Shown one piece after another: positions 8,675 through 17,511 of a stretch of 64,000 nt of DNA. The translations under genes and the position numbers were made by a program. The stretch's first letter is position 1, and the number at the start of each line of letters is the position of its first letter. This DNA is from Ruminimicrobiellum sp045223915 (GTDB lineage: Bacteria; Elusimicrobiota; Endomicrobiia; Endomicrobiales; Endomicrobiaceae): the NCBI GenBank assembly GCA_045223915.1, contig JBGUZU010000005.1, positions 1 to 64,000 on the forward strand, written 5' to 3'. Under the pieces are notes generated by a model. The model ran no database searches and was not told the DNA's origin. It saw only the letters and a program-made list of their open reading frames with translations.

Positions 8675-8852
8675 AAATTGCCGAAGGCAATTTGGAAGAT
8701 TGGAGGATTTGAAGATTGGAAGATTGGAAGTGAAACTGTAAAAATTGCTATGCAATTTTTGATAACAAATAGATTTTTTGCAAAGCAAAAAATACAACTG
8801 TTCATCCATTCTTCTATTCTTCTAATCTTCTAAAAAATCCGCAGGATTTTTT
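8675..8852. repeat. Composite simple-sequence spacer with inverted arms (trxB-polA)
   Basis: It begins at the trxB stop with hairpin AAATTGCC-gaa-GGCAATTT (8675-8693). A purine-rich arm built from GGAAGATT units (about 8694-8730) is matched by a roughly complementary pyrimidine arm of ATTCTTCT/AATCTTC units (about 8803-8830). Small hairpins lie between, and a last hairpin (8832-8852) touches the polA start codon. No ORF is present. Confidence 0.75.
8832..8852 (+). promoter_or_regulatory. Hairpin that contains the polA ribosome binding site
   Basis: AAAAAATCC (8832-8840), loop GCA, GGATTTTTT (8844-8852) ending at the polA ATG. The only Shine-Dalgarno candidate, AGGA (8843-8846), has three of its four bases in the stem. 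Folding would therefore hinder initiation. Confidence 0.55.
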
Positions 8853-11606
8853 ATGGACAAAGTTTTATATATCATAGATGCAAGTGCATATATTCACAGA
8901 GCATACCATGCTATAAGACCGTTAACGACATCAAAAGGTGTTCCTACAAATGCTGTTTACGGTTTCATAAAACTTATCAATAAAGTAAAAAACGAACAAA
9001 AACCGGATTATATTGCAGTTTGTTTTGACCATCCTTCAAAAAATTTCAGACATCAACTTTCACCTATATACAAAGCTAACAGAAAACAGTTAGACGAAGA
9101 TTTAATAAAGCAAATGCCTATAGCAAGACAAGCAGTTAATGCTATGCAACTTGCTTCTTTTGAAATGGCAGGTTTTGAAGCTGACGATGTTATAGGAACT
9201 GTAGCAAAAAAAGCGGAAAAAGAAGGTATAAAAGTCGTTATTGTTACCGGTGACAAAGATTTGTTTCAATTGGTAAACGATAATATTCATATTTGGAATG
9301 AGTCTAAAAATATAATGTTTGACAGTCAAAAGGTTTTTGAAAAGTATGGCTTGTATCCCGATAAAATTGTAGATATGTTAGCTTTAATGGGTGACAATTG
9401 CGATAATGTTTGCGGTGTTAAAGGTATCGGGGAAAAAACAGCAGTAAAACTTATAAATACTTATGGCTCTGTTGAAGATATTATCGCAAATGCGGATTCA
9501 ATTAAAGGTAAAATATCACAAGCAATTAAAGATGGTGCAAACGATGTTTTGTTAAGTAAAAAATTAGTGCAACTTGAACTTAATGTGCCTATAGATGTCT
9601 CCGTAGAGGAAATGAATTTTAATGATAATTTGTTCGGCACGGAAACGGCAAAAGAATTTTTTAAAGAATATGAACTCTATAGCTTTATACCGAATAAACA
9701 GCAAGAAGCTTTTCAAGTAAATAAAGAAGTGAATAAACAAGAAAGTAAAGTTGTTGAACAACAAATTGTTCATAAAGAAACAAAAAATATTGTAAAAATA
9801 GTTGATACTATAGATAAAGCAAATGCTCTTAAAAAAGACCTTTTACAACAGACAGAAATATCGATAAATATTGAAACTGCCGGTTCCGGTATAATGCAGG
9901 ATTTGATAGTAGGTGTTTCTTTTTGTTACGGTCAAGACAACAACTATTATATTCCAATAAATCATAATGATTTTATTTTGCAACAAGTACAGCAAGATGA
10001 TTTTGTTGAAATATTTAAACCTGTATTTGAGAATGAAAATATAAATTTTATCGGTTGCGATTTAAAGTTTATTAAACATATATTAAAAACTCTAAATATA
10101 GAACTTAAAAACATATATTTTGATGTTATGATTGCTTCTTATTGTATAAATCCGTCACAACAACACACAATAGAAAATTTGGCATTGAAATTTTTGAATT
10201 TTTATATAAAAACAGAAGAAGAAATTTTCTCTAAAGGAACAAAAAAAATAAAAGCGGACAATATAGATATAGAAATTTTGTCACAATATTCTTGTTCTAA
10301 GTCTGTAAGTCTTTATAATTTAAAAGATATATTGATAAATGAATTGAATAAAAACAATTTGATATCTTTGTTTTTTGATATAGAAATGCCGATAGTTCAA
10401 GTGTTGTATGAAATGGAAGATATCGGTATAAAAACAGACAAAAAATTTTTAAATGATTTTGATAAAGAGTTAACGAATGCAATATCTGTTATAGAACAAA
10501 AAATTTATGATTTGGCAGGAGAAACATTTAACATAAACTCACCTAAACAGTTGGCAACAATATTGTTTGAAAAAATGAATTTGCCTGTAGTAAAAAAAAC
10601 TAAAACGGGTTATTCTACGGATGAATCTGTTTTGGTGGAACTATCTCAGTATGACATTGCTAACGAAATATTGAAATACAGAGAATTACAAAAATTAAAA
10701 ACTACTTATGTGGATTCGGTTAGAAGGTTTACCGAAATAGAAGGGGAAAGAATACACACTATTTTTAATCAGGCCGTAACAACAACAGGCAGACTTTCTT
10801 CTTCCGATCCAAACTTACAAAATATTCCCATAAGAACGGAATATGGCAGAAAATTTAGAAAAGTTTTTGTGGCAGACGAGGGTAAAGTTTTTGTTTCTGC
10901 GGATTATTCACAAATAGATTTAAGATCTTTGGCACACATATCCAAAGATGCAAACTTAATTAAAGCTTTTTGTTCCGGACAGGATATTCATACGGCAACT
11001 GCTATGGAAGTTTTTAATATAGCTAAAAAAGAAGATGTAACAAAACAACAAAGAATGGCTGCTAAGTCCATAAATTTCGGCATAGTTTACGGTATATCTT
11101 CGTTCGGATTGTCTAAACAGTTGGATATTCCGGTAAAGCAAGCAAAAGAGTATATAGATAGCTATTTTTCAAAATATTCAGGCATAAAGAATTGGTCTAA
11201 CAGAATAATAGAAGAAACAAAACAAAAAGGTTATGTTAAAACAATTACCGGCAGAATAAGATATATTCCGGAAATAAATTCTTCCAATAAACAGATAGTA
11301 TCTTTCGGTGAAAGAATGGCTTTAAATACTCCGGTTCAAGGAACATCGGCAGATATTATCAAAATAGCAATGATAAATGTGTCTAAAAAATTAAAGGAAC
11401 AAAACTTAAAAGCTAAGATACTTTTGCAGGTTCATGATGATTTATTGTTGGAAGTTCCAAAAGAGGAAGAAAATATTGTTATAAATATGCTAAAATATGA
11501 GATGGAGCATGCGATAAAGTTAGATGTTCCTTTGTTGGTAGAAGTTAAGGCAGGAACCAATTGGGCAGAAATGCAAAATTTTGCAAAGCAAAATTTTGAG
11601 GTATAG
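8853..11606 (+). CDS. polA: DNA polymerase I, probably without proofreading
   Basis: 917 aa. Domains in order are a 5'-3' exonuclease (about 1-290, with TGDKDLFQL and GVKGIGEKTA), a DnaQ-like domain (about 310-500) and a family A polymerase (about 530-917, with DYSQIDLRSLAHIS, the O-helix KSINFGIVYG and VHDDLLLEV). In the DnaQ-like domain the Exo I motif reads NIE instead of DTE. The Exo II and III aspartates also appear replaced (LKFIKHIL, SCSKSV), so 3'-5' exonuclease activity is unlikely, as in several other bacterial Pol I enzymes. It fills gaps in repair and Okazaki-fragment processing. Confidence 0.96.
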   Translation: MDKVLYIIDASAYIHRAYHAIRPLTTSKGVPTNAVYGFIKLINKVKNEQKPDYIAVCFDHPSKNFRHQLSPIYKANRKQLDEDLIKQMPIARQAVNAMQLASFEMAGFEADDVIGTVAKKAEKEGIKVVIVTGDKDLFQLVNDNIHIWNESKNIMFDSQKVFEKYGLYPDKIVDMLALMGDNCDNVCGVKGIGEKTAVKLINTYGSVEDIIANADSIKGKISQAIKDGANDVLLSKKLVQLELNVPIDVSVEEMNFNDNLFGTETAKEFFKEYELYSFIPNKQQEAFQVNKEVNKQESKVVEQQIVHKETKNIVKIVDTIDKANALKKDLLQQTEISINIETAGSGIMQDLIVGVSFCYGQDNNYYIPINHNDFILQQVQQDDFVEIFKPVFENENINFIGCDLKFIKHILKTLNIELKNIYFDVMIASYCINPSQQHTIENLALKFLNFYIKTEEEIFSKGTKKIKADNIDIEILSQYSCSKSVSLYNLKDILINELNKNNLISLFFDIEMPIVQVLYEMEDIGIKTDKKFLNDFDKELTNAISVIEQKIYDLAGETFNINSPKQLATILFEKMNLPVVKKTKTGYSTDESVLVELSQYDIANEILKYRELQKLKTTYVDSVRRFTEIEGERIHTIFNQAVTTTGRLSSSDPNLQNIPIRTEYGRKFRKVFVADEGKVFVSADYSQIDLRSLAHISKDANLIKAFCSGQDIHTATAMEVFNIAKKEDVTKQQRMAAKSINFGIVYGISSFGLSKQLDIPVKQAKEYIDSYFSKYSGIKNWSNRIIEETKQKGYVKTITGRIRYIPEINSSNKQIVSFGERMALNTPVQGTSADIIKIAMINVSKKLKEQNLKAKILLQVHDDLLLEVPKEEENIVINMLKYEMEHAIKLDVPLLVEVKAGTNWAEMQNFAKQNFEV

Positions 11607-11753
11607 AGGAATAGAAGACTGGAAGTATAGAAACAAAAAAATTTGTCATCCCGCACTTGATGCGGGATCTCGTAGTTAAGTCGTTTCCATACATCTATAC
11701 GTCCATACCTCCATACTTCAAAAAATCGCAGAGCGATTTTTTAAGGAGTAATA
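11607..11753. repeat. Composite simple-sequence spacer (polA-coaE)
   Basis: The arm GGTATAGAGGAATAGAAG downstream of polA is roughly complementary to CATACATCTATACGTCCATA (about 11688-11707) and following CCTCCATACTTC. Between them is a CTTGA-loop repeat (11644-11670). Hairpin AAAAAATCGC-aga-GCGATTTTTT (11720-11742) precedes AAGGAG and the coaE start. Confidence 0.7.
11644..11670 (+). repeat. 27-nt CTTGA-loop palindromic repeat, copy 2
   Basis: TGTC, stem ATCCCGCA, loop CTTGA, stem TGCGGGAT, then CT. It is identical over all 27 nt to the copy at 47054-47080. Confidence 0.85.
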
Positions 11754-12344
11754 ATGATAATCGGACTTACGGGTAGTATAGGTACCGGGAAAAGTCAATC
11801 ATCTAAAATATTTAAACAACTCGGTTGTTATATAATTGATGCCGATAAAATATCAAGAACATTAACTACTAAGGATAGTAAATGTTTGAAAGATATTGTT
11901 GGAACATTCGGAACAGATGTGCTGAAAGATGACGGCACATTAAACAGAAAGAAATTAGGTGAGATTGTTTTTAACGATAAACAAGCAAAAATCGAACTTG
12001 AAAGAATAATCCATCCGCACATAATAAGAAAAACAAACGAGATAATTGCAAAAAAATATAATGTTACCGATATCATAGTTGATGCACCTTTACTTTTTGA
12101 AGTAGGATTAGACAGAATCTGTGATAAAGTTATTGTTATATATGCAAAATATCATTTGCAAGTATTAAGACTTATGAAAAGAGATAAACTTTCTAAAGAA
12201 GAAGCTACAAAGAGAATAGCATTGCAAATGCCTATAGAAGATAAAATGAAGATGGCAGATATTACGATAGATAATTCCGGAACTATAGCAGAACTTAAAA
12301 AAAATATAAAGTTTATTTATAAAGAACTGAAGAATATAGATTAA
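11754..12344 (+). CDS. coaE: Dephospho-CoA kinase
   Basis: 196 aa, typical length. It phosphorylates dephospho-CoA, the last step of CoA synthesis. The P-loop GLTGSIGTGKS sits at 4-14, followed by the family motifs DADKISR and DAPLLFE, plus the RLMKRDKLSKEEA and RIALQMP segments. The start ATG 11754 has AAGGAG 6 bp upstream. The next gene follows after 13 bp, and the der gene after that. Confidence 0.95.
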   Translation: MIIGLTGSIGTGKSQSSKIFKQLGCYIIDADKISRTLTTKDSKCLKDIVGTFGTDVLKDDGTLNRKKLGEIVFNDKQAKIELERIIHPHIIRKTNEIIAKKYNVTDIIVDAPLLFEVGLDRICDKVIVIYAKYHLQVLRLMKRDKLSKEEATKRIALQMPIEDKMKMADITIDNSGTIAELKKNIKFIYKELKNID

Positions 12345-12357
12345 TGGAGGATGAAAA

Positions 12358-13704
12358 ATGAAAAAAATTATTAGCTTAGCTATAATGTTTTTATTTGTCG
12401 GCAGTATTTGCTTTGCACAAGTAAAAAATTATAAAGTTGAAGCGACAAAAGACATTCCTTCAAATAAATCACAAGATGAAATAGTATCATCATTAGTAGA
12501 AATGTTAACGAAACAAGCTATAGAAAAATCCGATGTTAAAATAAAAAACTATAAATTGTCAAAAAAAGAATATGACGACTTTGTAAAAGATGTCACTACA
12601 GTTGAAGTGAAAAATAAAAAAGTGTTTTTGAAAAAAGGTAACCAAACAGCTGTAAATATTAAGTTGGTTCTAGAGATGGATCCCGATGTTGCAAAAAATT
12701 ATTTGGATGAGTTGCAAAGTGAGAAAGACGCTAAAAAGCAAGAAGAACTTATAGAGGATACCAAAGAAAAAGATAAAATTGAAAAACCGGAAGAAGAAAA
12801 AAATGAAAAAGCCGAACCTGTTGTAAATGCGATAGCGGAAGAAGAACCGGTTAAAGAAGAATTAACAAAAAAATCTAAGAAAGATAAAAAAGCAGAAAAG
12901 AAAGCAAAAAAAGAAGCAGATAAAAAGGCAAAAGCAGATAAAAAAGCAGAAAAGAAGGCAAAAAAAGAAGTTCAAAATGAAACAATTGCAGCAGCATCAG
13001 CAGTAAATGTAAGTACTGCAAATGTTATAAGCGATGCGGAAACTATCGGTGTTGTGGTTGTTGATACGGTAACCGTAAAAGCAGAGAAAACTGCAAATAA
13101 TGTTGAAGTTAAAGAAATTGTTATTAAAGAAGAAAAAATGTCGGTAGAACAAGCTTTACAGGAAATAGAAACGATAAAAAATGAAATAAAACCGGAATTG
13201 GATAATCTTGACAGTTCATTAAAAAAAGGCGGGAACAAAGCAAAGTTAGCTCAAACATTGGTTTCAACTATGCAACCTAAAATTGACAAACTAAACTCTC
13301 TTCAAGCTGAGAAAGCTTATGACGAAAATTCCGAAAAAGCTAAGATTCTTTCTTTAGGTTCTATTAATACAGATAAAAAATATTTTGAAATAAAAATATT
13401 ATATAATGCCGAACAGTCTGTTGTATCTGCATTAAAGTATGATTTTTCCGATATGGAAATAGAAAAAGCAAAAGAAATATATAAAACTCCGAAAAAATTT
13501 GTAATAAAACCGTTGTTTTCTATAGAAGAGAATATGAAAACCGGTGCTTTAAATAAGGCATTAACCGCATTTACTATAAAGCATGCGGATGTAGAAGGAG
13601 AAAAAATAGTTGATCTTTCTAAAAAAGTGTTGCCGTTTAAAGAAGTTGCAAGGTTTGAGGCTTATAAAAATATTGCAAAACAAAATCAAGCAAAAAAGAA
13701 ATAA
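12358..13704 (+). CDS. Secreted Lys/Glu/Ala-rich protein of unknown function
   Basis: 448 aa. There is a clear Sec signal peptide (about 1-20, ending CFAQ). A small N-terminal domain (about 22-115) resembles none I can name. A long charged low-complexity linker (about 125-205) carries repeated KKAEKKAKKEADKKAK-type heptads. A predicted helical segment and a compact C-terminal domain (about 260-440) follow. The linker is probably a flexible or coiled spacer in the periplasm. GGAGG lies upstream of ATG. It sits between coaE and der with short gaps (13 and 26 bp), so it is cotranscribed with essential genes. Function unknown. Confidence 0.8.
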   Translation: MKKIISLAIMFLFVGSICFAQVKNYKVEATKDIPSNKSQDEIVSSLVEMLTKQAIEKSDVKIKNYKLSKKEYDDFVKDVTTVEVKNKKVFLKKGNQTAVNIKLVLEMDPDVAKNYLDELQSEKDAKKQEELIEDTKEKDKIEKPEEEKNEKAEPVVNAIAEEEPVKEELTKKSKKDKKAEKKAKKEADKKAKADKKAEKKAKKEVQNETIAAASAVNVSTANVISDAETIGVVVVDTVTVKAEKTANNVEVKEIVIKEEKMSVEQALQEIETIKNEIKPELDNLDSSLKKGGNKAKLAQTLVSTMQPKIDKLNSLQAEKAYDENSEKAKILSLGSINTDKKYFEIKILYNAEQSVVSALKYDFSDMEIEKAKEIYKTPKKFVIKPLFSIEENMKTGALNKALTAFTIKHADVEGEKIVDLSKKVLPFKEVARFEAYKNIAKQNQAKKK

Positions 13705-13730
13705 TCGAATTTTGATTTGTAGAGGTTTTA

Positions 13731-15053
13731 ATGTATAAAAAAGTTGCAATTGTCGGCAGGCCGAACGTCGGCAAATCAACATTGTTTAACAGGTTTATCG
13801 GCAGGAAAAAAGCTATTGTTCATAATATTGCCGGAACAACAAGAGACAGAAATGATTATGAAGTAACTTGGAAAGATAAACATTTTATCGTTACCGATAC
13901 TGCCGGTTGGAGTACCGAAGTTTCGGAATTTTCCGAATCTATGAGTCAACAGCTTAATTTGGCAATAGAAACTTCTGATATTATTTTATTTGTTGTTGAC
14001 GGTAAAGCAGGTATTCATCCTTTTGAACCGGTAATAGCAAAGTCGGTTAGAGCAAGCAAAAAACCGGTAATACTTGTCGTAAATAAAATAGATACTTTTG
14101 CCGAAGAAGTAAAAAGTTATGAGTTTTATCAATTAGGTTTTGAAAATATTATATCAGTGTCATCTACACATGGCAGAAATATGGTTGAATTGTTGGAAGC
14201 AATATGTGATATGATAGGTGATAACGATGTTGTTGAAAAACAGGATAATTTGTTAAAAATAATATTTGTCGGTAAACCTAATGTAGGTAAATCTTCGTTG
14301 GTAAATTCCATAACACAACAAAACAGATGTATAGTCCACAATATTCCCGGAACGACAAGAGATTCTCTTTCGGTTCATGCAACTTATGAAGATACTGACT
14401 ATTTGTTAATAGATACTGCCGGTCTTCACAGAGGCAACAAACAAAAAGACGATTTGGAATATTTATCTACACTAAGCACGAACTATGCTATGGATGAAGC
14501 TGATATTGCTGTTCTTGTTGCGGATGCGGAACAAGGAATAGGTGAAACAGAAGCTAAAATTTTGGGAATGATTATAGAAAAGAAAAAACCGTGCATAATA
14601 GCCGTAAATAAATGGGACTTGATAGAAGAAAAAGAAGATAGAATAAGATTGTTTCAACAACAACTTGAAGAAAAATTAAAGTTTTTAGATTGGGCGGATA
14701 TTATATTTATTTCCGCTAAAACAAGACAAAGAGTAGACAGAATATTTAAACTTGCACCGGCAATTTATAAAGAATATTCAAAGATGGTTCCGCAAGAAGA
14801 ACTTAATGAAGCAATGAGATATGCTACGGATAAAACACCTTTTACAAGAAAAGGTAAAGTTTTAAAAATAAAAGATATTGAACAGCCGGTGTCCAAACCT
14901 CCGACATTTAGAATTGCGGTAAACGATTTGGAATTGGTACATTTTTCGTATAAAAGATATTTGGAAAATATATTAAGAGAAAGATTCTCTTTTAAAGGTA
15001 CACCGATAATTTTGAAATTCAGAGAAATTTCAAAAGAGAAGTTTAAAGAGTAA
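13731..15053 (+). CDS. der: Ribosome-associated GTPase Der (EngA)
   Basis: 440 aa. Two GTPase domains in tandem: GRPNVGKST (9-17), DTAGW and NKID (118-121), then GKPNVGKSS (181-189), DTAGL and NKWD. A C-terminal KH-like domain (about 355-440) completes it. It acts in 50S ribosomal subunit assembly. ATG 13731 has AGAGG upstream. All switch and G motifs are intact. Confidence 0.97.
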   Translation: MYKKVAIVGRPNVGKSTLFNRFIGRKKAIVHNIAGTTRDRNDYEVTWKDKHFIVTDTAGWSTEVSEFSESMSQQLNLAIETSDIILFVVDGKAGIHPFEPVIAKSVRASKKPVILVVNKIDTFAEEVKSYEFYQLGFENIISVSSTHGRNMVELLEAICDMIGDNDVVEKQDNLLKIIFVGKPNVGKSSLVNSITQQNRCIVHNIPGTTRDSLSVHATYEDTDYLLIDTAGLHRGNKQKDDLEYLSTLSTNYAMDEADIAVLVADAEQGIGETEAKILGMIIEKKKPCIIAVNKWDLIEEKEDRIRLFQQQLEEKLKFLDWADIIFISAKTRQRVDRIFKLAPAIYKEYSKMVPQEELNEAMRYATDKTPFTRKGKVLKIKDIEQPVSKPPTFRIAVNDLELVHFSYKRYLENILRERFSFKGTPIILKFREISKEKFKE

Positions 15054-15208
15054 AAAATCGCTGAAAGCGATTTGGAAGAATAGAAGATTAGATGGAAAGA
15101 GGAAAATTTAAATAGTAACAAAATTTGTAAAGCAAATTTTACATTTGAGATTCCAATCTTCCAATCATCAAATCCTCTAATCTTCAAAAAATATGGAGTA
15201 TTTTTAAA
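15054..15208. repeat. Composite simple-sequence spacer (der-plsY)
   Basis: It starts with hairpin AAATCGC-tgaa-GCGATTT next to the der stop. A GGAAGAATAGAAGATTAGATGG arm follows, then hairpin AAAATTTG/CAAATTTT and the inverse arm CCAATCTTCCAATCATC with CTCTAATCTTC. It ends just upstream of the plsY ribosome binding site. No ORF. Confidence 0.7.
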
Positions 15209-15814
15209 ATGTTAAAAATAATTTTGTATCTGGTATTTGCATATTTGTGCGGAGCAATACCTTTCGGATATATAATTGCAAAAATATTTAAGCATGTTGA
15301 TATAAGAACGGTAGGTTCCGGAAATCCCGGTGCTACAAATGTTTACAGAACAATAAGTAAACCTTTAGGAATATTGACTTTGTTTCTGGATATGTTAAAA
15401 GGTTTTATTCCCGTATATTTTGTAAAAATAATAAATCCGGAATTTTATTGGATAGTTATAGCTGTTGCTCTTGTTACAATAATCGGACATATATTTACTG
15501 TATTTTTAAAGTTTAAAGGCGGAAAGGGTGTTGCAACCGGTTGCGGAGTATTTTTAGCATTAAATCCTTTATCCGTATTAATTTGTTTTATAACATTTGC
15601 TATTATATTGGCAATATTTAGATATGTTTCTTTCGCATCCATAATTGCAGCAATGATGTTGCCGATAAGTTTATATTGGTTGGATGCTGTTCCGGAACTG
15701 ATACTATTTTCCGGTGTGATTGCAATTTTAGTTGTTATTCGTCACATCGGTAACATAAAAAGACTTTTAAATGGAACGGAAAATAAAATTTTCGGAACTA
15801 AAACTACAAAATAA
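15209..15814 (+). CDS. plsY: Acyl-phosphate:glycerol-3-phosphate acyltransferase
   Basis: 201 aa with about five to six hydrophobic segments, so an inner-membrane protein. Family motifs GAIPFGYIIAK, GSGNPGATNVYR (glycerol-3-phosphate site) and KGGKGVATGCG are present. It acylates sn-glycerol-3-phosphate with acyl phosphate in phospholipid synthesis. GGAG precedes ATG 15209. It is followed after 13 bp by gpsA, which supplies its substrate, a common pairing. Confidence 0.95.
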   Translation: MLKIILYLVFAYLCGAIPFGYIIAKIFKHVDIRTVGSGNPGATNVYRTISKPLGILTLFLDMLKGFIPVYFVKIINPEFYWIVIAVALVTIIGHIFTVFLKFKGGKGVATGCGVFLALNPLSVLICFITFAIILAIFRYVSFASIIAAMMLPISLYWLDAVPELILFSGVIAILVVIRHIGNIKRLLNGTENKIFGTKTTK

Positions 15815-15827
15815 TAAGAGGCAAAAA

Positions 15828-16820
15828 ATGAAAATATCTGTTTTAGGTGCAGGTTCTTGGGGAACTACCCTTGCATGTTTATTAGCAAATAACGGGCATA
15901 ACGTTTATCTTTGGGAAATAAATAAGCAAGCTGCGGAAAAATTGGATAAAGAAAGAGTTATTCCTTTTATAGGCGGAGCAACTATACCTGAAAATGTTGT
16001 GATTTCAAGTGATTTGAATGTTGTGAACGAAACAGAAGCCGTGTTATTTGTTGTGCCATCTCATTTTTTGAGATCAACCGTAATGTCCATAAAGAAATTA
16101 AATATAGATTTAGGTAAAAAACTTATAATAAGTGCAACTAAAGGTATAGAAAATGAAACTTTGTTAAGAGTTTCTCAAATAATAGAAGAAATTTATCCTG
16201 AAACAAAAAATAAAATAGTTGCATTGTCCGGCCCGAGTCATGCGGAAGAAGTTTCAAAACAAATTCCTACGGTTGTAACATCCGCATCAAAAGATGAAGA
16301 ACTTGCCATAAAAGTAAGAGATTTATTTATGAATGACTATTTCAGAGTTTACACACAAGATGATATAGTAGGTGTGGAATTAGGTGCATCTTTAAAAAAT
16401 GTTTTTGCGGTCGCAGGCGGAATAATAGACGGACTTAACTTTGGTGACAATACAAAAGCTGCAATAATTTCCAGAGGTTTAAAAGAACTTATAAGTTTGG
16501 GAGTAGCTTTGGGCGGGAAGGAAAAAACTTTTTACGGACTTTCCGGTGTCGGTGATTTGATGGTTACCTGTTTTTCAAAACATTCAAGAAACAGAAATCT
16601 CGGTGAAATGTTGGCAAAAGGTAAAACATTGGAACAAGCCGAAAAAGAACTGAAAATGGTTGCCGAAGGTGTGAAAACTTGTAAGAGTGCTTACCAATTA
16701 GGTAAAAATTTAAATATAGAATTACCGATAATTAACCAGGTATATGAAGTTTTGTTTAAAAATAAAGATGCTAAACAAGCTGTATATGATTTAATGACAA
16801 GAACACCGAAAGCTGAATAA
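15828..16820 (+). CDS. gpsA: Glycerol-3-phosphate dehydrogenase [NAD(P)+]
   Basis: 330 aa from ATG 15828, chosen because GAGG precedes it and the family begins with MKISVLGAGSWGTT. An upstream in-frame start would overlap plsY. The Rossmann motif GAGSWG lies at about 7-12, with later SATKGIE, the catalytic-lysine region GASLKNVFAVAGG and SGVGDLMVTC. It reduces dihydroxyacetone phosphate to glycerol-3-phosphate for PlsY. Confidence 0.96.
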   Translation: MKISVLGAGSWGTTLACLLANNGHNVYLWEINKQAAEKLDKERVIPFIGGATIPENVVISSDLNVVNETEAVLFVVPSHFLRSTVMSIKKLNIDLGKKLIISATKGIENETLLRVSQIIEEIYPETKNKIVALSGPSHAEEVSKQIPTVVTSASKDEELAIKVRDLFMNDYFRVYTQDDIVGVELGASLKNVFAVAGGIIDGLNFGDNTKAAIISRGLKELISLGVALGGKEKTFYGLSGVGDLMVTCFSKHSRNRNLGEMLAKGKTLEQAEKELKMVAEGVKTCKSAYQLGKNLNIELPIINQVYEVLFKNKDAKQAVYDLMTRTPKAE

Positions 16821-16830
16821 AGGAAAGCAA

Positions 16831-17094
16831 ATGACAAAAAACGATTTGATAGAAAAAATAGCAAAAATAATGCCTTCAAAAAAAGAGGCAACAACAGTAG
16901 TAAACCAATTATTTGAAGAAATGTTAAATGCAATAGTAAACGGGGAAAAGGTTGTAATTACAGGTTTCGGAAGTTTTAATTTGTTGGTTACACAAGCCAA
17001 AAAAGGCAGAAATCCTAAAACCGGTGATACAATACTTATAGAACCTAAAAAGAAAATAAAATTTAAACAATCTAAAGAGATATTCAATGTTTGA
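16831..17094 (+). CDS. HU/IHF-family DNA-binding protein
   Basis: 87 aa, the whole HU fold. Helices 1-2 cover about 1-40. The motif GFGSF (about 46-50) and the arm GRNPKTGD (about 59-66), which normally carries the intercalating proline, are both present. It is a nucleoid protein that bends DNA. AGGAAAG precedes ATG. It overlaps the following MerR-like gene by 8 bp, an arrangement resembling the ihfA-merR pair of other bacteria. HU and IHF cannot be separated by eye. Confidence 0.92.
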   Translation: MTKNDLIEKIAKIMPSKKEATTVVNQLFEEMLNAIVNGEKVVITGFGSFNLLVTQAKKGRNPKTGDTILIEPKKKIKFKQSKEIFNV

Positions 17095-17425
17095 ACCGGA
17101 CAAAAAATATTTAAATATAAGTGAAGTTTCCGAAAGAACGAATGTTCCTGCTCATACATTAAGATATTGGGAAACAGAATTTAAACAACTTAAACCGGAA
17201 AGGCATTCCGGAATAAGAAAATATTCTCCTTTAGATGTGGAACTTATTAAAAAAATTAAAGATTTATTGTATAATAAGAGATATACAATAGATGGCGTTA
17301 AGAAGTGCCTTACTGTTGACAGAAGAAAAAAAAATATGTCTAATATGCAAGTTGGTGTTTCCGACCCAAAAATTCTTGAAGAAATAAAGCAGGAATTAAA
17401 AGAAATATTGGATATTCTTGAATAA
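17087..17425 (+). CDS. MerR-family transcriptional regulator
   Basis: 112 aa. The N-terminal winged helix-turn-helix (about 8-75) shows ISEVSERTNVPAHTLRYWE and a Tyr-Ser-Pro wing. The C-terminal part is short (about 35 aa) and ends in a helix, so it is too small for a large effector domain. It has no Cys cluster for metals. Its proximity to the HU/IHF gene and the tRNA-Pro gene suggests a housekeeping regulator. Its target is unknown. Confidence 0.88.
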   Translation: MFEPDKKYLNISEVSERTNVPAHTLRYWETEFKQLKPERHSGIRKYSPLDVELIKKIKDLLYNKRYTIDGVKKCLTVDRRKKNMSNMQVGVSDPKILEEIKQELKEILDILE

Positions 17426-17430
17426 TTGGT

Positions 17431-17504
17431 CGGGGTGTAGCACAGTTGGCTAGTGCGCTCCCTTCGGGTGGGAGAGGTCGCTGGTTCAAGTCCAGTCACC
17501 CCGA
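17431..17504 (+). tRNA. tRNA-Pro (anticodon CGG)
   Basis: Acceptor CGGGGTG pairs with CACCCCG, discriminator A. D-arm AGCACAGTTGGCTAGTGC, anticodon stem CTCCC/GGGAG with loop TTCGGGT (anticodon CGG), and T-arm GGTTCAAGTCC. CCA is not encoded. A T-run follows directly, and the next start codon is within 14 bp. Confidence 0.95.
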
Positions 17505-17511
17505 TTTTTTT

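Noticed and set aside
17446..17511. An in-frame TTG start that would extend the secreted protein into tRNA-Pro
   Set aside because: The extra residues are translated tRNA sequence, and the signal peptide begins at the ATGs at 17512/17518.
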